Shown: positions 22,998-36,250 of the stretch, one piece after another
Position numbering within the stretch: position 1 is the first letter of the stretch
Layout: every line of letters begins with the position of its first letter
Origin: Rhyacichthys aspro
Lineage: Eukaryota > Chordata > Actinopteri > Gobiiformes > Rhyacichthyidae
Assembly (NCBI GenBank): GCA_036850595.1
Contig: CM072166.1
Location: forward strand, 15,518,758 to 15,582,757
DNA length: 64,000 nucleotides
Direction: 5' to 3'
Translations under genes and position numbers: made by a program
Notes under the pieces: model-generated
Told to the model about the DNA's origin: nothing
Database searches by the model: none
The model's input: the letters and a program-made list of their open reading frames with translations, nothing else

Positions 22998-25900
22998 CTC
23001 ATCTTTTTTACTACATGTTTGCTAATTACAAATATGTTTGTCTGGGAGGGCTGTAATCAAGACTTTCTTTTCCCTGTGGGGAAATTTGATGTGCACACAT
23101 TCTATCCTTATTCCATCTTGCCTCCGGGGGGACTGCAGGGCACCGCCGCTGAAAAGAACAGTTCTAATAGTATGGTAATCAAGAGCGTTTTTTATTTTTC
23201 TATTTTCCTTACCTGGCTCTGTTCCAAAATGTATGTGAGGAACATTTCTTGGAGAAAAGTGTGTCTGTAGCAAAGAAGGTGTTTGCTAGTGTTTGACAAA
23301 GATACATGGAGTGTAAAGCAGTCAAGGCATTAAAAGGATTTTGTAGGATTTATCACATAGAGATAGCTGTAAGATATGTTTCTTATTTACTCTGAAACAA
23401 GCAATGCTTCCTTGCACTCTTGCCTCTTTTGTTTTCCCGTTTACATCCCCTAGAGAGGAGTGCAGTGGAAGATAAGGATAGAAGACCTGGAGTTTTAGCG
23501 AGTGTAACATTCTTAAGAAAGCATGTGTGTTAACACCCGAGGAAAACAACTGGGGGCTCTTAACAAGGCCTCAGAGACATGCAAAAGTGTTCGCCAGGGG
23601 ATGCCAGGGGCATTGACAAGAGAAGGACACATAGTGGTAGAAAGGCTTAGTCACAGGCTAACTAGCGCTAGCGCTGAGGAGGATTACAGCTAAGCAGTAT
23701 CACAGTCCTCCGTGACCTCTGACCTTCCCCAGTCCAATCTGCAGCCCTGTTAACTCTGTGCTCTGCCCTGCTCTGGCATCGCAATCCCTCGGTTTACTCA
23801 TCAAAGCTCCCTGTGAGGCTGTGTCTATGCTGGTCTCTGTGTAATGTTGTGCTAATGACCTTCTAAATCCAATAACCAGTCAGAGATCAGAAACCAAGTT
23901 CATTGTCAGCTGTGGGAAAGCTCTAAGTTGCTTCCAGAAACGGGAAAGTACATGCAAATGAATTTCGAGCCACAATGATTACATACAGTGCCCTGCTTTT
24001 CTTACACAGTAACTCATTATTAGAGCTCACTCATGTCCTCAAAATACCGTAAATAAATTGACCACCTTCCTTGTCAAAGAAAATAGATGGATATGCTAAG
24101 GTCAAATTTACTAGAAAATAATTTCAGGAACTAGTCAAATAGCAGTTTATAAACATTTACTAATCATTAGGGTTGATTGACTAGTTGCCTATGTGGTCCA
24201 TGAGGATTTGTCTAACTGAGATTTCATTAGTTGAATAGTTGCACACGCCAATATAATCCCTGACTAAAGAAAGGGTACCTTGTTTACAGAGATGTTAACT
24301 TTTATCTCATTCTAGTCCTGCAGACATTTATCTCTTAATTCCAGCATGTCCCGATGCATCCATAAAGCAGTGGGGGAGGTTTGTGTATGCGCAGGATCCA
24401 GGAGAGAGTGGACAGCTTTGGTTGCGTTGTTCAAGATCTAATCCTCTCCCTGTAGTTGCATCTCGTCTGTATGTCTGCCGCAGTGGCGCTTGATGCTCCG
24501 CACTTATCCACAGCTCAGCTTGGTAAACAGAACCCACGCTGAACAGATAAGATGACAGCTTGTGCACGTGTAGACAAGCGCAAACACACACACTGCTGCA
24601 GATGCCACATGTTGTCTTAGCTCTATCAATCACTTCCTCATATCTGATAGACTTTGAAGTCTATTGTGAGTTTTCCCCGGGCTGGGATATGTGGACAAAA
24701 GGAATAGATTCTTATAATAATGTAAAAAAAAAAAATTATAGTTGTACATTTCCAGAATGGTTTGAATGTTTTATTTATTACAAACTGGAGGAGCCCTCAA
24801 ATTGTGATGCTTTGTGCCTACAGATTACAGTTTTCTCTAAGCTAAGGGGTAACTCCTTATGACATTATATACATTATATATTATATAACATTTCATTTCC
24901 TGGACAAACCCCCAAATTGGTCTACATAAGTGTTTGTTTTCTCTATCTAGACACTTGGTATTTCGGTGTATCTAGACACTTGTATATCTCACATAATATA
25001 AACATTTAAACAGCCTTTCTGACTCTTTACTTTTACTTACGTTAACTTAACAAGAGTGTGGTCATCTGATTTGATGGTGCTTTAGGAAGATGTGCTATGG
25101 CCAGTGTGCACCCTCATTTGAATGTGTGTTTTCTTTGGCACTGATAACCCACCTTTAATCCTGAAAAGAGGCTGACCACAAAAGACGATTCCACTGGCGT
25201 TCACTCTCTCATTGCCGGTGCCCACAGAACTTGGCCGGCTTTCTAGACAGAAGTGATTAATTTCTCTTCCACTCAAGGAACAAGGTTTAAGGTTGCATTT
25301 CTGGATGAGGCTATAGACTCTGACAACAGTTTTCCAAAGAACGACTAAGCCCATTTGCCTCGTCATTGCAGCAGGTAAGTTTGGCAGTTCATATAGCAGC
25401 AGAAATCTAAAGTAAAGCTCATGAATGCTTAGCACTCTTGCCCCACAGTAAGAATGTCGTGGCATTTACCCCTGCATCGGTCAGTAACACTGGCCAGTAT
25501 TTTATTCTCCCGCTGCCCTTGTTCCCATTCATCTGATATGAAGAAGATTGGGCTACAAACATGACCATAGACTCCAGAGTTCACTCTAGCTGTCCAAGTT
25601 CACCATTTCATGTGAAAAGTTAGAAAGAGAAAATCTAGTTTACTCATTTCTGTCTTTGACCTGCCATGTGAGTGAGAGCTAATTAAACACCTCTGTGGAG
25701 TCCACCATTCATAAACCTCACACAGCAGAAACAGTGTCTAACCCAGCTGACAGAATATAATGAACCTAGTCTATAGATTTTAAAGGACAAAATCTAAAAA
25801 ATACAGTTTCAAAGGAATAAGGAGACATTCAAAAATATGGCGTGCTAATGTAGAAGAAAGCAAAGTCTGCAAAACTGTTCACCCTCCACATTAAAAGTCA

Positions 25901-26218
25901 AAATTTCACAAAATCTCAATGGAATCCAATTAGCCTGTAAATTATTATTCTGATTTGAGAGGAACAAGGATCTGTTAAAGGAGGTAATATACTGAACTAA
26001 AAATACAACTATAATTTTGCTCATTTTTGCCCAATTATGTTTTGTATTATTACCTTGTAAATGTGGCAGTCTGGCTAGACACCCTAATCCTTTTTCTATA
26101 GATCTTTTCACAGTTTGTAACATGAGCTGTGCATTTCATAATAATCCATAATCAAGATGACTTTGGAAGATACCTCACCACAAGTGTCTGGATAAACACA
26201 AAATTAATGAGAGGCTCT

Positions 26219-26243
26219 GTATTTATTTATTTATTTATTTATG
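26219..26243. repeat. (TTTA)n microsatellite
   Basis: Six TTTA units in tandem. Confidence 0.85.
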
Positions 26244-26454
26244 TTCATCACCAGATATTTGCAACCTCTAAAGTTTCAAATTTGTAGGTTCATATGAATA
26301 AATGGATCTGTATGTTTTTAATGATGTCACTTGATGGTTACAGTTTTCCCAACATGATTTCTACCAAGTGAAAATGAACTTTGAAGAGATTTCAGATCCA
26401 TTTAACAAGACAAGTGACTACATTTATGCATTTGTTGTTGTAGTCACTATTTTT

Positions 26455-26625
26455 TATCCATCCATCTTCTTTCCCTTATCTGTGGCCCAGTCGTAGGAGT
26501 CTAAGCAGAGACTCCTGGACTTCCCTCTGCCCAGACACTTCTTCCAGCTCTTTCCCTGGAACACCTCTCCATGTATGCGTCCAGGAGGCACCTTAAACAG
26601 ATGCCCGAGCCCCCTCAATTTGGAG
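26455..26625 (-). mobile_element. RTE-type LINE 3' relic
   Basis: On the minus strand the translation contains LRGLGHLFKVPPGRIHGEVF, followed out of register by an EVxxxR-like tail and GATAAGGGAAAGAAGATGGA. It resembles the RWLGHLFRMPPGRLPGEVF segment of a widespread teleost non-LTR element, and the + strand reads the familiar ACAGATGCCCGAGCC and GTCCAGGAGGCA. About 150 bases between GEVF and the tail appear deleted compared with the usual copy. It is a dead fragment. Confidence 0.65.
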
Positions 26626-29600
26626 GTAGCTTAAAATTGAAGAAACCTCATTTGGCCACAAACTCATGATTAATGGTCATATTTATTAATAAATTAAAAT
26701 CAAAATCAGTATAACAATAGGGGCAGTCCATCTCTTAATATAATCTTGTGCAAAGATTTGTACCCCTCTTTTCAACTTTTTTTTTTAACTAAAATGAGGC
26801 CCAGAAACAAGGGTACTAACTTTTTCACATAAATCTAGTCTCTACAAATGTATAACTGCCCCTCAGTTAGACATTTCTAGTTGTACACAAATTGCTCATG
26901 ATCTGAGACTAGAACTACTGTCAGTGTTGTTTTTCCCACAGTAACCCTCAAAATACAAATGTGAGGCCTTTACTCAAGCACGTTTGTGGGTCAGTATACA
27001 TCTTGATGAAATATGTTCGTGCTGCGGAAAAGTCAAACAGTCACGAGTCAAAATGAGCGATTGTTTGTAAACCTTTGGATTGGTCGCCTAGGTGATGGTC
27101 TTTCGCATTACAAGGCCTCTCTGCTCCTGGCCATCAGATGATGTGAGAATATCTACAGACACATTCTTCCACTAATAGACCACTTAAGTACCCGCTGACA
27201 TGATATTTATGTAAAATCATACCCGTGTGGAATATTTCCCGACATCAGCCGCAGAACTCCCATGTCTCATATTTGATATCTGGTACATTTTATGTGTGAT
27301 GTGACATTTACGACGGTAGAGAAGGAGAAGTGGCTTTCATCCGCGGCGCTACGTAAGCTGATGAAGTATAGCGTAAGTGTCTGGCCCTGATTAAAGAGAG
27401 GGGCCGTTAATTCAGCACAGACAGCAAGGCGTCCTCACAGCTCGGCTGATTTAGTGGAGAGGGTCCTGGAGAGACTGTCAGCAGCTCTGAACTGATGCCC
27501 AGCGTGACACAGGACAGAGCACAAGGCCGGAACACACGCCCACTCATTACTGCGCTCTTTCAAAAGAAATCATCTTCTGTGTGATGACCTTTTACTAGAG
27601 ACCTGTAGCGCTTCCTTTATCCATTAAGTCTGTAAAACTCTGCATTTGCTTTGTGTTGCTATGTCATACATGTATGCATTTGTTTTCAAATCGCACTTGG
27701 AGACATACCCTGATGATAGAGGAAAAGGAAGCTGGAGTGTACAGAGAAGCATTCCATCCATCCCAGTTTCTTTAACCAGTTAATGGAGAGCAATGTGTCT
27801 AACCTCACCCTTTACCTATCAGTAGGCCCCTGTGTAGCTACCCAAACAGAAGGTTGCCAAATGTGCTAGGGTACATTGACTCTTTGCGAATAATAGAGCA
27901 CCATATCGGAATTAAAATTTTGCACAGCTTGTAGTAATGAGGCTTGATTTGTTCTCAGTGGACCTTTGAGCCTCATAATAGAATTAGTTTATTCATAGTT
28001 AGTGTTGCAACAGCCATTAGACCATTTGGCAGAGTTGTCTAGTCACTGGGAGAGATATTTATTAACTTGTAAGGTACATTGTCCAACAATCTAGCAACAC
28101 TTTAACAAAGGATTAACTTATGGCTTCTGTTACAATGCTGGTTCCAAAATTAACCGTCTAAAAAAAAACAGAAATTAGACCAGCTGCAGTGCTTAATGGC
28201 TCTTAGCATTGTCAGTAAAAACATGTTTTACCAAGCAGTCATTCATTTATTGACTGAACAAACTCTAGAAGATAACCTTATTAAGCTAACCATTTGTCTT
28301 GAAGAGAAAAATATTCATAATTTTTATTTCATTTTTCACTTTTTACTTTAAGCACATTGCTAAATCAGCCTTTTTAAATCAACTTTAACTCGAACTCTTG
28401 AATAAGGGTTAATCATTTGGAGTTAAAAATTTGAATGACTAGTGTAACAGCTAGTTACAGCCTGTTGTAGCAGAGTGGGGTTCCGTCCATCCATTTTTTC
28501 TATGGCATACTGGGTAAATATGTAGAGTTGTATTTTTTGTTTTTTTCCCTTAAGTTCATGATCACTATAACTATTTAATTTTATTATAGGATATATTATT
28601 GTTTGTTGAAAAAGTAACACACACAATGTTTGGGGTTTTACCGCTGAAGAAAAATGCATCCTTTGACAAGTGGCCATATATTAAATGCAATTTTGGATTC
28701 CTCAGAAATTGACCATTGATTGTCAGATAAAATTTCAAAATTTATAGAAAAGTCACCATAAATATCGTGAATTAGTTGACATCTTAATGTGAAATTGTAA
28801 CATATTATAGCTTTAACCCTGTCCTTTCAGTGCTGCAGCTTTGATTTAATGGAAGCTATTTTTCAAGTCCAGCCATGGTCTGTTAGTTGAGTGTGCTCCC
28901 ACATGACCCCGGTATGCTGTCTGTTCCTCCGAGGAAAAACACAAGGATGGTGACTCTGGTGACTTCGGATGACTGATAACACTGGCTCTGGTTCTTATAC
29001 CTTAAACTTGTCTTTGAGTCTGAACGCCTGTAAGTCAGCTGTGAGTCCCGGGGCGGCGGTCCAGATGCCAGGTTGTTATGATGACTGAATAGGTCCCCTC
29101 GTATGTGTGTGTGTTAGAGAGAGATAAAACAACAGAGAGAAGGCTGCTGGAAGTAAATCTCCTCGCGGCTGGCTGCACATGCTGCTATTCAGAGCCACTG
29201 CCATCACTCATGCTCAGGTATGACAGCGCCGCGCTACACTCTGTGTGTTCACTGTATTTTTCTCTGACAGGGGTCGCACTGAGAGTCCCGTGTGCACTCG
29301 CAGGGTTAGAGACAAAGCCAAAGGTTTTTGCCATAGACAGCAGCAGAATATTGGAACTTGCACAGATCCTGAGAAGCTTAGGAAGTCCGCAGAGAGTTTA
29401 GGGGATCAGAAGTGATTTCCATATCTGAAAATAGGAAAAGGACAGTTGCACAGTGTTAGCTGTAGATATAGTAGGTAATTGTGTTACTTGACACCTTGCA
29501 TCATGGAAAACCTTAAGACTAATAGAACAGTTTTCCAGCCATTTTAACCAATAGAATATAATTAAAAATAGGAGTAAAAAGTGACAGCTTTAGCATTAAT

Positions 29601-31664
29601 AGTGGCTAAATTGCATCTACAAAGTATTATAGTCATGTTTCTCCCTTTGTAGTGGAGATTCAGTCCTGTTCATTTGGCAATTTTGGAGTGTTTTTTATGC
29701 TTTTAACTTCAATGTTAAAAACGCTTTTGTTACCCACATTAACAGTCAATGTACCTCCAACCTGCAGAATAGCTTTTATATTACTGTTATGATTCACAGT
29801 AGGTCAGTCTATCAATCATTTAGTCCTGTATATTATAACAGTCAGTGCCATTGGCATGTGTGGTTAGCCATGTTAGCTAAGTTAACCTCCTTTCTTGTTG
29901 CCACTCCACTTCTTGTTAACCTCCAACTGTTCTCAAGTTACCCATCCCATTGGATCCTACATTTTCTGTTGCTCGAGTATACATACATTTCTCTTTCCAT
30001 AATTATTTCTATGAGACTTTTTAACAAACTGCATGTCCACATTAAAACGGGATACCATATCCAGCTATTTTGGAAGTGATATATTTTGTTATTGATATAT
30101 TGTCAGTCCTGAAATGTTTACACTGACTTCATATTCAGCTACATTTTTAAATACAAATTAATATAAGCCAGAGTTTCTTGGAACCAACCCTTACATAAGC
30201 AGCCTTATCGGTGACTGATTCTTTGGTCCACTTTTCTGTCTTTTGTCTTTTTAATTATTATTTTTTTTAATGATACTGTATGTACTATGTGTTTGCGTGT
30301 GAGTGTCACTTCAGGTACACCATGTTCTTTGGAAGTGTCTCGTCTCAGCAGAGTGGGAGGGAGCTGTCAGAGCGTGAGGACATTTACCGGCTAGGAGCCT
30401 GGTGTTCGAGGGATGCCCAGTGTATGATAGGATTAACCCTGTGGAGAGTGCGACTGTCCTCTCATGTGTAGCCAGCATGTTTACCACAACCAGAGACCAC
30501 ACACACCCGTGCATAAACCCTGTCATGCTCTCTTAGCCCATCATTCCAGCTGGCACTCATACTTGGACCGGTCAGCACTGTCCGGTCCCCTGCGGCCTGC
30601 TGGAGATTGGGTTGCTGTGACATAGACAGACTTAGGTGTGACCTTTAGGTGTAAGGATGCGGTCTAGGCTCAGGAAGGGACTACATGAAGCTGACAGTCT
30701 AAAGGAAGAAGCCGGACAGAGAAGGAGAAACGGGGAAATCCTTCAGCTGTCTCCATAGCAACAGTTACACAGCTATGAGCACATTCCATCACACTTCTCT
30801 CCCGACTTCCACTGTGTGTGTTTGAAAAACGTTTACAAGCCTTTCCACTGCCTTAGTAATATGCTTTTCATTCTGCAAGAAAACAGGTGTTACAGCGTTG
30901 CATTACAGAATCAGATTGTAGCTTTAGACGCACTGTCGGTGACAGAAATACAAATTCACTTCGCAGTGAGGCCATTGATAGTTCCCTGGCTTCAGAAGTC
31001 CAGATGGCTGCTGGCACAAATTAGCTTCTAAATGGCCGAGTGGCGCTCTTGAGGCTCGTTGACAAAGGATGGAGTGGATTCAAATGGTTCAGCTTTAAGT
31101 GTGGACGCTAGTTGGAAGGACTACAGAGGGTACAGCTGAAATGGTCAGTGACCCCTGATGGAAAAGAATGGATTGAGGAACAACAAAATACAACCTGAGA
31201 GAAACACTCACTTTGCACATTGAAATGGACAAATGGTTTGGTCAAGGCTGTACAATAATTGCAGGGTTTTGGCCTAAGGGTGGGTGATAAAGTCTTAAAA
31301 TTATATTACAATATCGCAAGAAAATGTTCAACAATGCCATGCATATTACATTGTAAGAAAAAAATGACTAGTATTACTGTAGGCTATATTATGTGTGGCC
31401 CACCTGAAGCCACTCACAGTTGTCTGCCCCTACTCATGGGGGTGCTCATAGATTCTTAAGTCAGGTTCACCTCGATTATCCTGAGAAAATGTCACTAGAT
31501 AAGGTCAGGAAGACAGACACAGTTGCAGGGACCAGGAAGAACAAGAGACCTGTAAAGAGGAGCTGGGAAGTACTTGCCTATTTATTGTATATTATTAACA
31601 TTATCATCATATTATTATTATTGCCAAGAAGTTGTAGCAAAAAACTGCTCTTAACTATTGAGTA

Positions 31665-31735
31665 AATCCTGGTGTGTACCGGTGCAAGAAGGTGGAGGTA
31701 TAGCACTACACTGCTGCAGTAAACATTTGTAGTAT
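31665..31735 (+). repeat. short dispersed repeat, partner of 44335-44400
   Basis: GTGCAAGAAGGTGGAGGTATAGC followed by CTGCAGTAAACA recurs at 44338-44395 as GTGCAAGAGGCTGGAGGTATAGC with CTGCAATAAACA. Family unknown. Confidence 0.45.
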
Positions 31736-32995
31736 TATTATTATTGTTCCCAGCTTTCTGACCATTAAAGTCACAGAGCTGCGGTAATTTCCCGCTTTTA
31801 AGGTACTCACAGTTTCAGGTCATAAGCGCTGATGATGATTGCTGTTGCAACTAAACGCTAGCTTGTTACTTTTAGCAATCTGTGATTAAACCAAAGTCCA
31901 AAATTAGTACGGTGTGTTTTGGACCCCTTTTACCACCTTTTCTACAGTGGAAATGGTCCTATTCTTATTTTAATAGTTATTTGTAATTTATTTGTATTTT
32001 TATTTGTATTTTTTCAGGCTTAATTGTAGGCATAATGAGATTATTTAATTGAGAATATATTGGACATAAATGTGGTCAAACTCTATTGTTGTGATTTTGG
32101 TTCATCTCTATCCTGTCATTTCTCACTTTGTTGTGAAGCAGAGGTGGTTATGAGCCGCGACAAAGTGACACATTTTTGACAGGAAGCCGCCTCGGGGATG
32201 GACAAGGCCGGCCTCTTTGACCACGCTCTGCTGTGTGGCAAAGTCACACTCTCCAACCTATACCAATGAATACAAACAGTGTCTCTGCACCTTTTATTTT
32301 GGAGTATTTTGTCTCGGTTTGGGGAGCGCTGGTGTCACTGAGGGTTGGTGTATATTTGGGAGCCTAGGTGCCTCAGGCAGGACACGTGAGGCAGGATCCA
32401 TCCACACACTCGATTCTGACTCAGTTGTGAGCACAGGACCATGGCAGGCAGTGACCCAAGACTGACTGCTTTATCTTTAGGAGAGTTACTCTGTTTGAAA
32501 TGTTTGTGTTTAAGACTGTATTTAACAAAATGTATTTATTGTCAACACCAGGAAGACATTGACTTATTTTTTTGCCATTGAGGTGTAAAGACATCAATAA
32601 AATAAGTGGCTGTTGTCCATAAATCTTTAGTGACTGGAACACAGCCATCCAAAGAGAAAATGAGAATCAAGTTGACTAATCTGTCACTTATCTAGATGTT
32701 ACAGACAAACCAGCACTTGATATGACAATTTATAATAAGCTAATCACTCAATTCTAGTACATTAGATTACCACCAGATTAATAAACTTGTTTTTGTTGAA
32801 AGTTGAAATGTTTACAGTCTTGGGTCTCCCAAAGTTGCTCAGATATATGCTTGCTTTCTCTGCCTGCACTACTTAAACAAAACCTCTGCTTCCTAATACA
32901 ATCCCATGGTAATCAGTGTTATTTCTTATTCCCGGTCAGTGATCATATTCATAGAGCTGAAAGGTGACTTCATCTTACCTTTCTTCTTTCCACAG

Positions 32996-33187
32996 GTCTT
33001 GATGCTCTCCGACGGCGCCTCGGACTCCTTCCTCCATCAGCGTCTACCTGCCCTGTCCTCCATGACCCAACAGGACGGAGTGGCCACAGCCTACGTCTGC
33101 CAGGACTTCACCTGCACCCTGCCCGTCACGGACCCTCAGGAGCTCCGCAGACTGCTGCTGGATGGGAGCATTGAGCCACAAACATGA
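32996..33187 (+). CDS. spata20: spata20 last coding exon and stop
   Basis: 63 codons run from VLMLSDGASD through FLHQRLPALS, ATAYVCQDFTCTLPVTDP, QELRRLLL to SIEPQT, then TGA at 33185-33187. The AYVC...C..P.TDP...LR.LL pattern is the conserved C terminus of SPATA20. The acceptor is TTCTTTCCACAG ending at 32995. Phase 0 fits the preceding exon (PHK|VLM). The four exons together give about 226 residues, roughly the last 29 percent of a protein that is near 790 residues in mammals. Codon use is GC-rich against the AT-rich surroundings, as expected for a real exon. Confidence 0.95.
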   Translation, partial: VLMLSDGASDSFLHQRLPALSSMTQQDGVATAYVCQDFTCTLPVTDPQELRRLLLDGSIEPQT

Positions 33188-33440
33188 TGAAACCATTACA
33201 GACCGTTACTCCTTTAATCTGCTACTCCAAAGTAAATGAGATGTGCTGTAGCTAAAGTGCTATTGATATTTATTATCTCTTTTTAGGAACACCAGCCAAA
33301 TATTACCTCAAACTGTTACAGTGGCAAGCTCCATCAGTGGATTTTTAAGCCCTGCTTTTATCAGTAGTACAATATGTTGTTCAGTTTGATTGGCCTGTCC
33401 TAATTAATGTTTGTAATAATAATAAAGATGCTGAACTGGA
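33188..33440 (+). other. spata20: spata20 3' untranslated region
   Basis: AT-rich sequence between the TGA and the first polyadenylation signal. I see no conserved element in it. Its end is inferred from the AATAAA; later AATAAA matches (33724 and others beyond 34320) could give longer transcripts. Confidence 0.6.
33421..33426 (+). terminator. spata20: probable spata20 polyadenylation signal AATAAA
   Basis: Consensus AATAAA 234 bases after the stop codon, the first in the 3' flank. Another lies at 33724-33729. Confidence 0.6.
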
Positions 33441-34680
33441 CAGAAAACATTTTGTCATAAGTAACATTCTAGACATGCTATGCAAAGCACTAAAAGCACC
33501 AAACCATAATATTACTTCACTGTGACAGTCTACATGCTCTTTGTCTTTACTCTTTCTCAAACAAAAGCACACTGTTTGCAAGGGTTGGCCATCGTGCAAC
33601 AGCCCAGCGTTGTTGGAGACAGTGAAGTTGTTCTAGCGGCACGTCCACAAACATTATACAAGGCTGCATAAAGAGAGGAGCTGGACAGTTGAGTGTTCAT
33701 CACATATGTACAAAAAATTGGAGAATAAAAACAGAATTGACTAATGAGTGAATGCATAGCAGTATATGCATGAAAGAGTAGCATGTTTTTATTAAACCCA
33801 GCGGGCCTTGTACATTTCAAGGGTTAGCGTTAACTTTGCTTCCCGCACTTGTATTGCCACTCTTTTTATGTAGTAAATCAAGTCACCATCTAACCCACAC
33901 TCCCCATGAGGTAAACATAAATCAAACCTTCCAAACCTTACCATACAGAATGGAACCTCGAGGTGAAAACAAAGCTTGAATATTTCAGCTTCAGTGCAGC
34001 TTTGGAGTAGAGATTTAAAATACGCACAACAGCAGTGTCATTCAGCTAAGAACACACTCTTGTGGTTTTCCTGTTAGAGACTTGGATCTCAAATCACTGG
34101 GATGATTGGACAGATTTTGCAGGTTGCTGTCGTCATGTAGACATCCTTGTATTCCAGCATTAAACCTCACTTTTCTTTGATCTGACAGAGACAGCCTGTG
34201 TATGTGTTTATAAAAATTATTTCATTTTTTGCATATGTCCACGCACAGAGCAAGCTATTTATTGGATTACTGGGTAGACCTGTGTCTTCGATGGTGGCCC
34301 TATTGGCTCTCAACACAAATATAAAATAAAACTTTCACAAAACGGTGAACTAAAGTGTGTGTTCTCCTTTTTCTTTTTTGTAACACAACAGTTTGCATTA
34401 GCATTAACTAATAATAGGTATTAGCTAGATGAGTACATAAATGAATTAAACATCTTTTTGTATTGTGATAGTATAATAGAATACAAATGAATTATAGTTA
34501 TTAAATAGAAATACTTCATCCTAAATTGCCTTACCACCTAAGACACTGCCACATTAGGAACCTGTTTTTATAAAGTAAAGGATCCCCTGGTCTTTTGTTG
34601 TGTTGCTGGTTGTTTGTATTTGTGGCTATTTTTTGTGTGTTTGCATTTTTTATGTGTTAATGATTAATGGTAGTCACATC
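33441..34680. other. intergenic stretch downstream of spata20, nothing supported
   Basis: AT-rich, with further AATAAA matches but no coding signal recognised. Confidence 0.5.
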
Positions 34681-34683
34681 ATA

Positions 34684-34785
34684 GGTGCCTCGGTAGCTCA
34701 CATGACAGAGCACATGCACACTTCTATTTTAGAGACCTGCGTTCAATTCCCACTTTGGTAATTTGTCCAATGTAAAAAAAAAGAA
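34684..34785 (+). repeat. tRNA-derived SINE-like element
   Basis: GGTGCCTCGGTAGCTCACATG has an A-box-like TAGCTCA. GTTCAATTCC at 34741-34750 fits the B box GTTCRANNCC at a tRNA-like distance. An A-rich tail follows (AAAAAAAAAG near 34775). The tRNA fold is not intact, so this is not a tRNA gene. Confidence 0.6.
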
Positions 34786-35164
34786 TACCTATCATGAACA
34801 CAAAGAATGATACAACAGTGAGTGCTCTGAACCCTTTGAAAATTGCTATTCAGTTTTTGCTCAAATCTTTTTTAAAATGAGACTGACATTTTACACTAGA
34901 TATTTTGTGACAATTTAGTGTTTTCTTTCCGTAACAGGAAGGGAAGACGGTGTGTCCCAGCAGTCTTTGCTGTTCTTTTGTACTATAAATACTAATGAGA
35001 GACAGCCGCAGCACTGTAGCGTTCTCTTCTCTTTCCCCGGCAGTCCTGATGAAGGTGTGTGCAAGCGAGACAGATGGGCTGCTACAGCGGATGAGGCGAC
35101 AAGGAGTGAGTCGGTCTCTGAGGGTCCCGCAATGTGCTCTGGAAACAAATATGATGACACATGC
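34786..35164. other. intergenic stretch, nothing supported
   Basis: Only short chance reading frames are present. Confidence 0.4.
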
Positions 35165-35760
35165 TTCAATATAAACAGCAAAGACAGGACGAATAAAGTG
35201 TGGCCAACTTCAGTCCTATCTTACAAACAGGCAACAGCTTATCATCACTGGAGACTCTAGTCAATCAGGGTGTGCCCCAAGGCTCTGCACTTGGACCTTT
35301 CCTCTTCACCATTTATTCATTCCCTCTTGGTCAGATTATCTGTAAAGATGGTCTCAGTTTTAGTCATATGCTGACATCCTAACAGCTCCATCCACAATCA
35401 CTGAACCACTGCCTTCAGAACATAAACACCTGGATGTCTGCAAACCTCCATAGATTCAAAGCAGAACACTTGATCTCCAAAGGCACTACTCGAGATCTTT
35501 AAATGGACACACACTACCCTAATCTGGAGTTCCACAACTTTGGTGTTATCATGGTTTCAACCTCACTGACCCTGTGGCTGAGACCCTGGTTGATGCCTTC
35601 ATCACATCACGTCTGGACAACTGCAGGGCAGCCCAGTAAAGCCCTGGACAAGCTCCAGTATGTACTGTTCTTCCAGGGCAGACCCCACCCTCACCTCCTA
35701 CACTGGCTACTAGTCCAATACTGCATTGAATTCAAAATCTTCTCCTTGACATACAATTGA
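35165..35760 (+). mobile_element. L2-like LINE reverse transcriptase fragment, broken
   Basis: One frame (35200-35382) reads VNQGVPQGSALGPFLFTIYS and FPLGQIICKDGLSF, the well-known VPQGS.LGPLLF...LPLG.II block of L2-type LINEs. The catalytic Y-A-D-D box follows in a shifted frame as Y-A-D-I at 35367-35378, so the second Asp is lost. Downstream, in other frames, are INTWMSANLH, LVDAFITSRLDNC and LHWLLVQYCIEFKI, which match the thumb and C-terminal segments of the same family. Multiple frameshifts and stops show it is long dead. Confidence 0.8.
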
Positions 35761-35897
35761 GGGTATGGTATATGCAGTATTCAAATGAGTGGATTTTGAG
35801 TAGCAATTGGGCTGGAAACAGTGACTCTGTTCTGGCAACCCTGCAAACACGATTAAAGGAAATAGTATAACTGATGCAAATGGGGATTGACATTTGT

Positions 35898-36250
35898 TTA
35901 AAGCAACAGTGTGCATCTTTATTTACAAGTAGAGACGCTTAATATGGCAAGTTTGGAAAAAAGAACATGTCTTCTGAAATGGAAGGCTTGTACAGATATT
36001 ACTCTGCTAGCATCCAGAGTATTGGCCTATTTTCTTTATTATATTTGTAGTGTGGTAGAGCCTAACTCATGTCATCTCTTGCCATATGCCACTGTCCCTA
36101 CTGCAGGAAAGTTATAACAGAGGTTTCAATCCATCAGAGGGTAATGATGGAGCAAGATAGTCATGACTCTACTGATCTCATGTCTAAGAACCATCAAAAT
36201 GCTTTGAGAATATATATGTTGGGGCTACAATTTACACAGTGCTACTTTAA
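35898..36250 (+). mobile_element. TTAA-flanked short inverted-repeat element (MITE)
   Basis: TTAA at 35898-35901 and 36247-36250 flank a 345-bp unit starting AGCAACAGTGTGCA and ending with the inverted ACACAGTGCTACT. No coding sequence was recognised. A diverged second copy lies at about 54408-54731. Confidence 0.6.

Larger units (their letters stand above)
14195..32995 (+). other. spata20: spata20 last intron, about 18.8 kb
   Basis: Bounded by a consensus GTAAGT and CCACAG. It is much longer than the other introns here. It contains the TTAA element at 18266-19149, three reverse copies of the fish dispersed repeat (20160, 20620, 22905), an RTE-like LINE relic at 26455-26625 and possible conserved blocks. 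In 14200-18260, 23000-26450 and 26630-32990 I see no supported feature. Confidence 0.85.

Noticed and set aside
25082..25465. 127-codon minus-strand frame in the spata20 intron
   Set aside because: No domain, no start context, no splice support.
29105..29401. 98-codon frame in a GC-richer patch of the intron
   Set aside because: No family resemblance and no splice sites that would join it to spata20 in phase.
34684..34760. Possible tRNA gene (A-box and B-box-like motifs)
   Set aside because: Acceptor and D/anticodon stems do not pair and an A-rich tail follows, so a SINE is the better reading.
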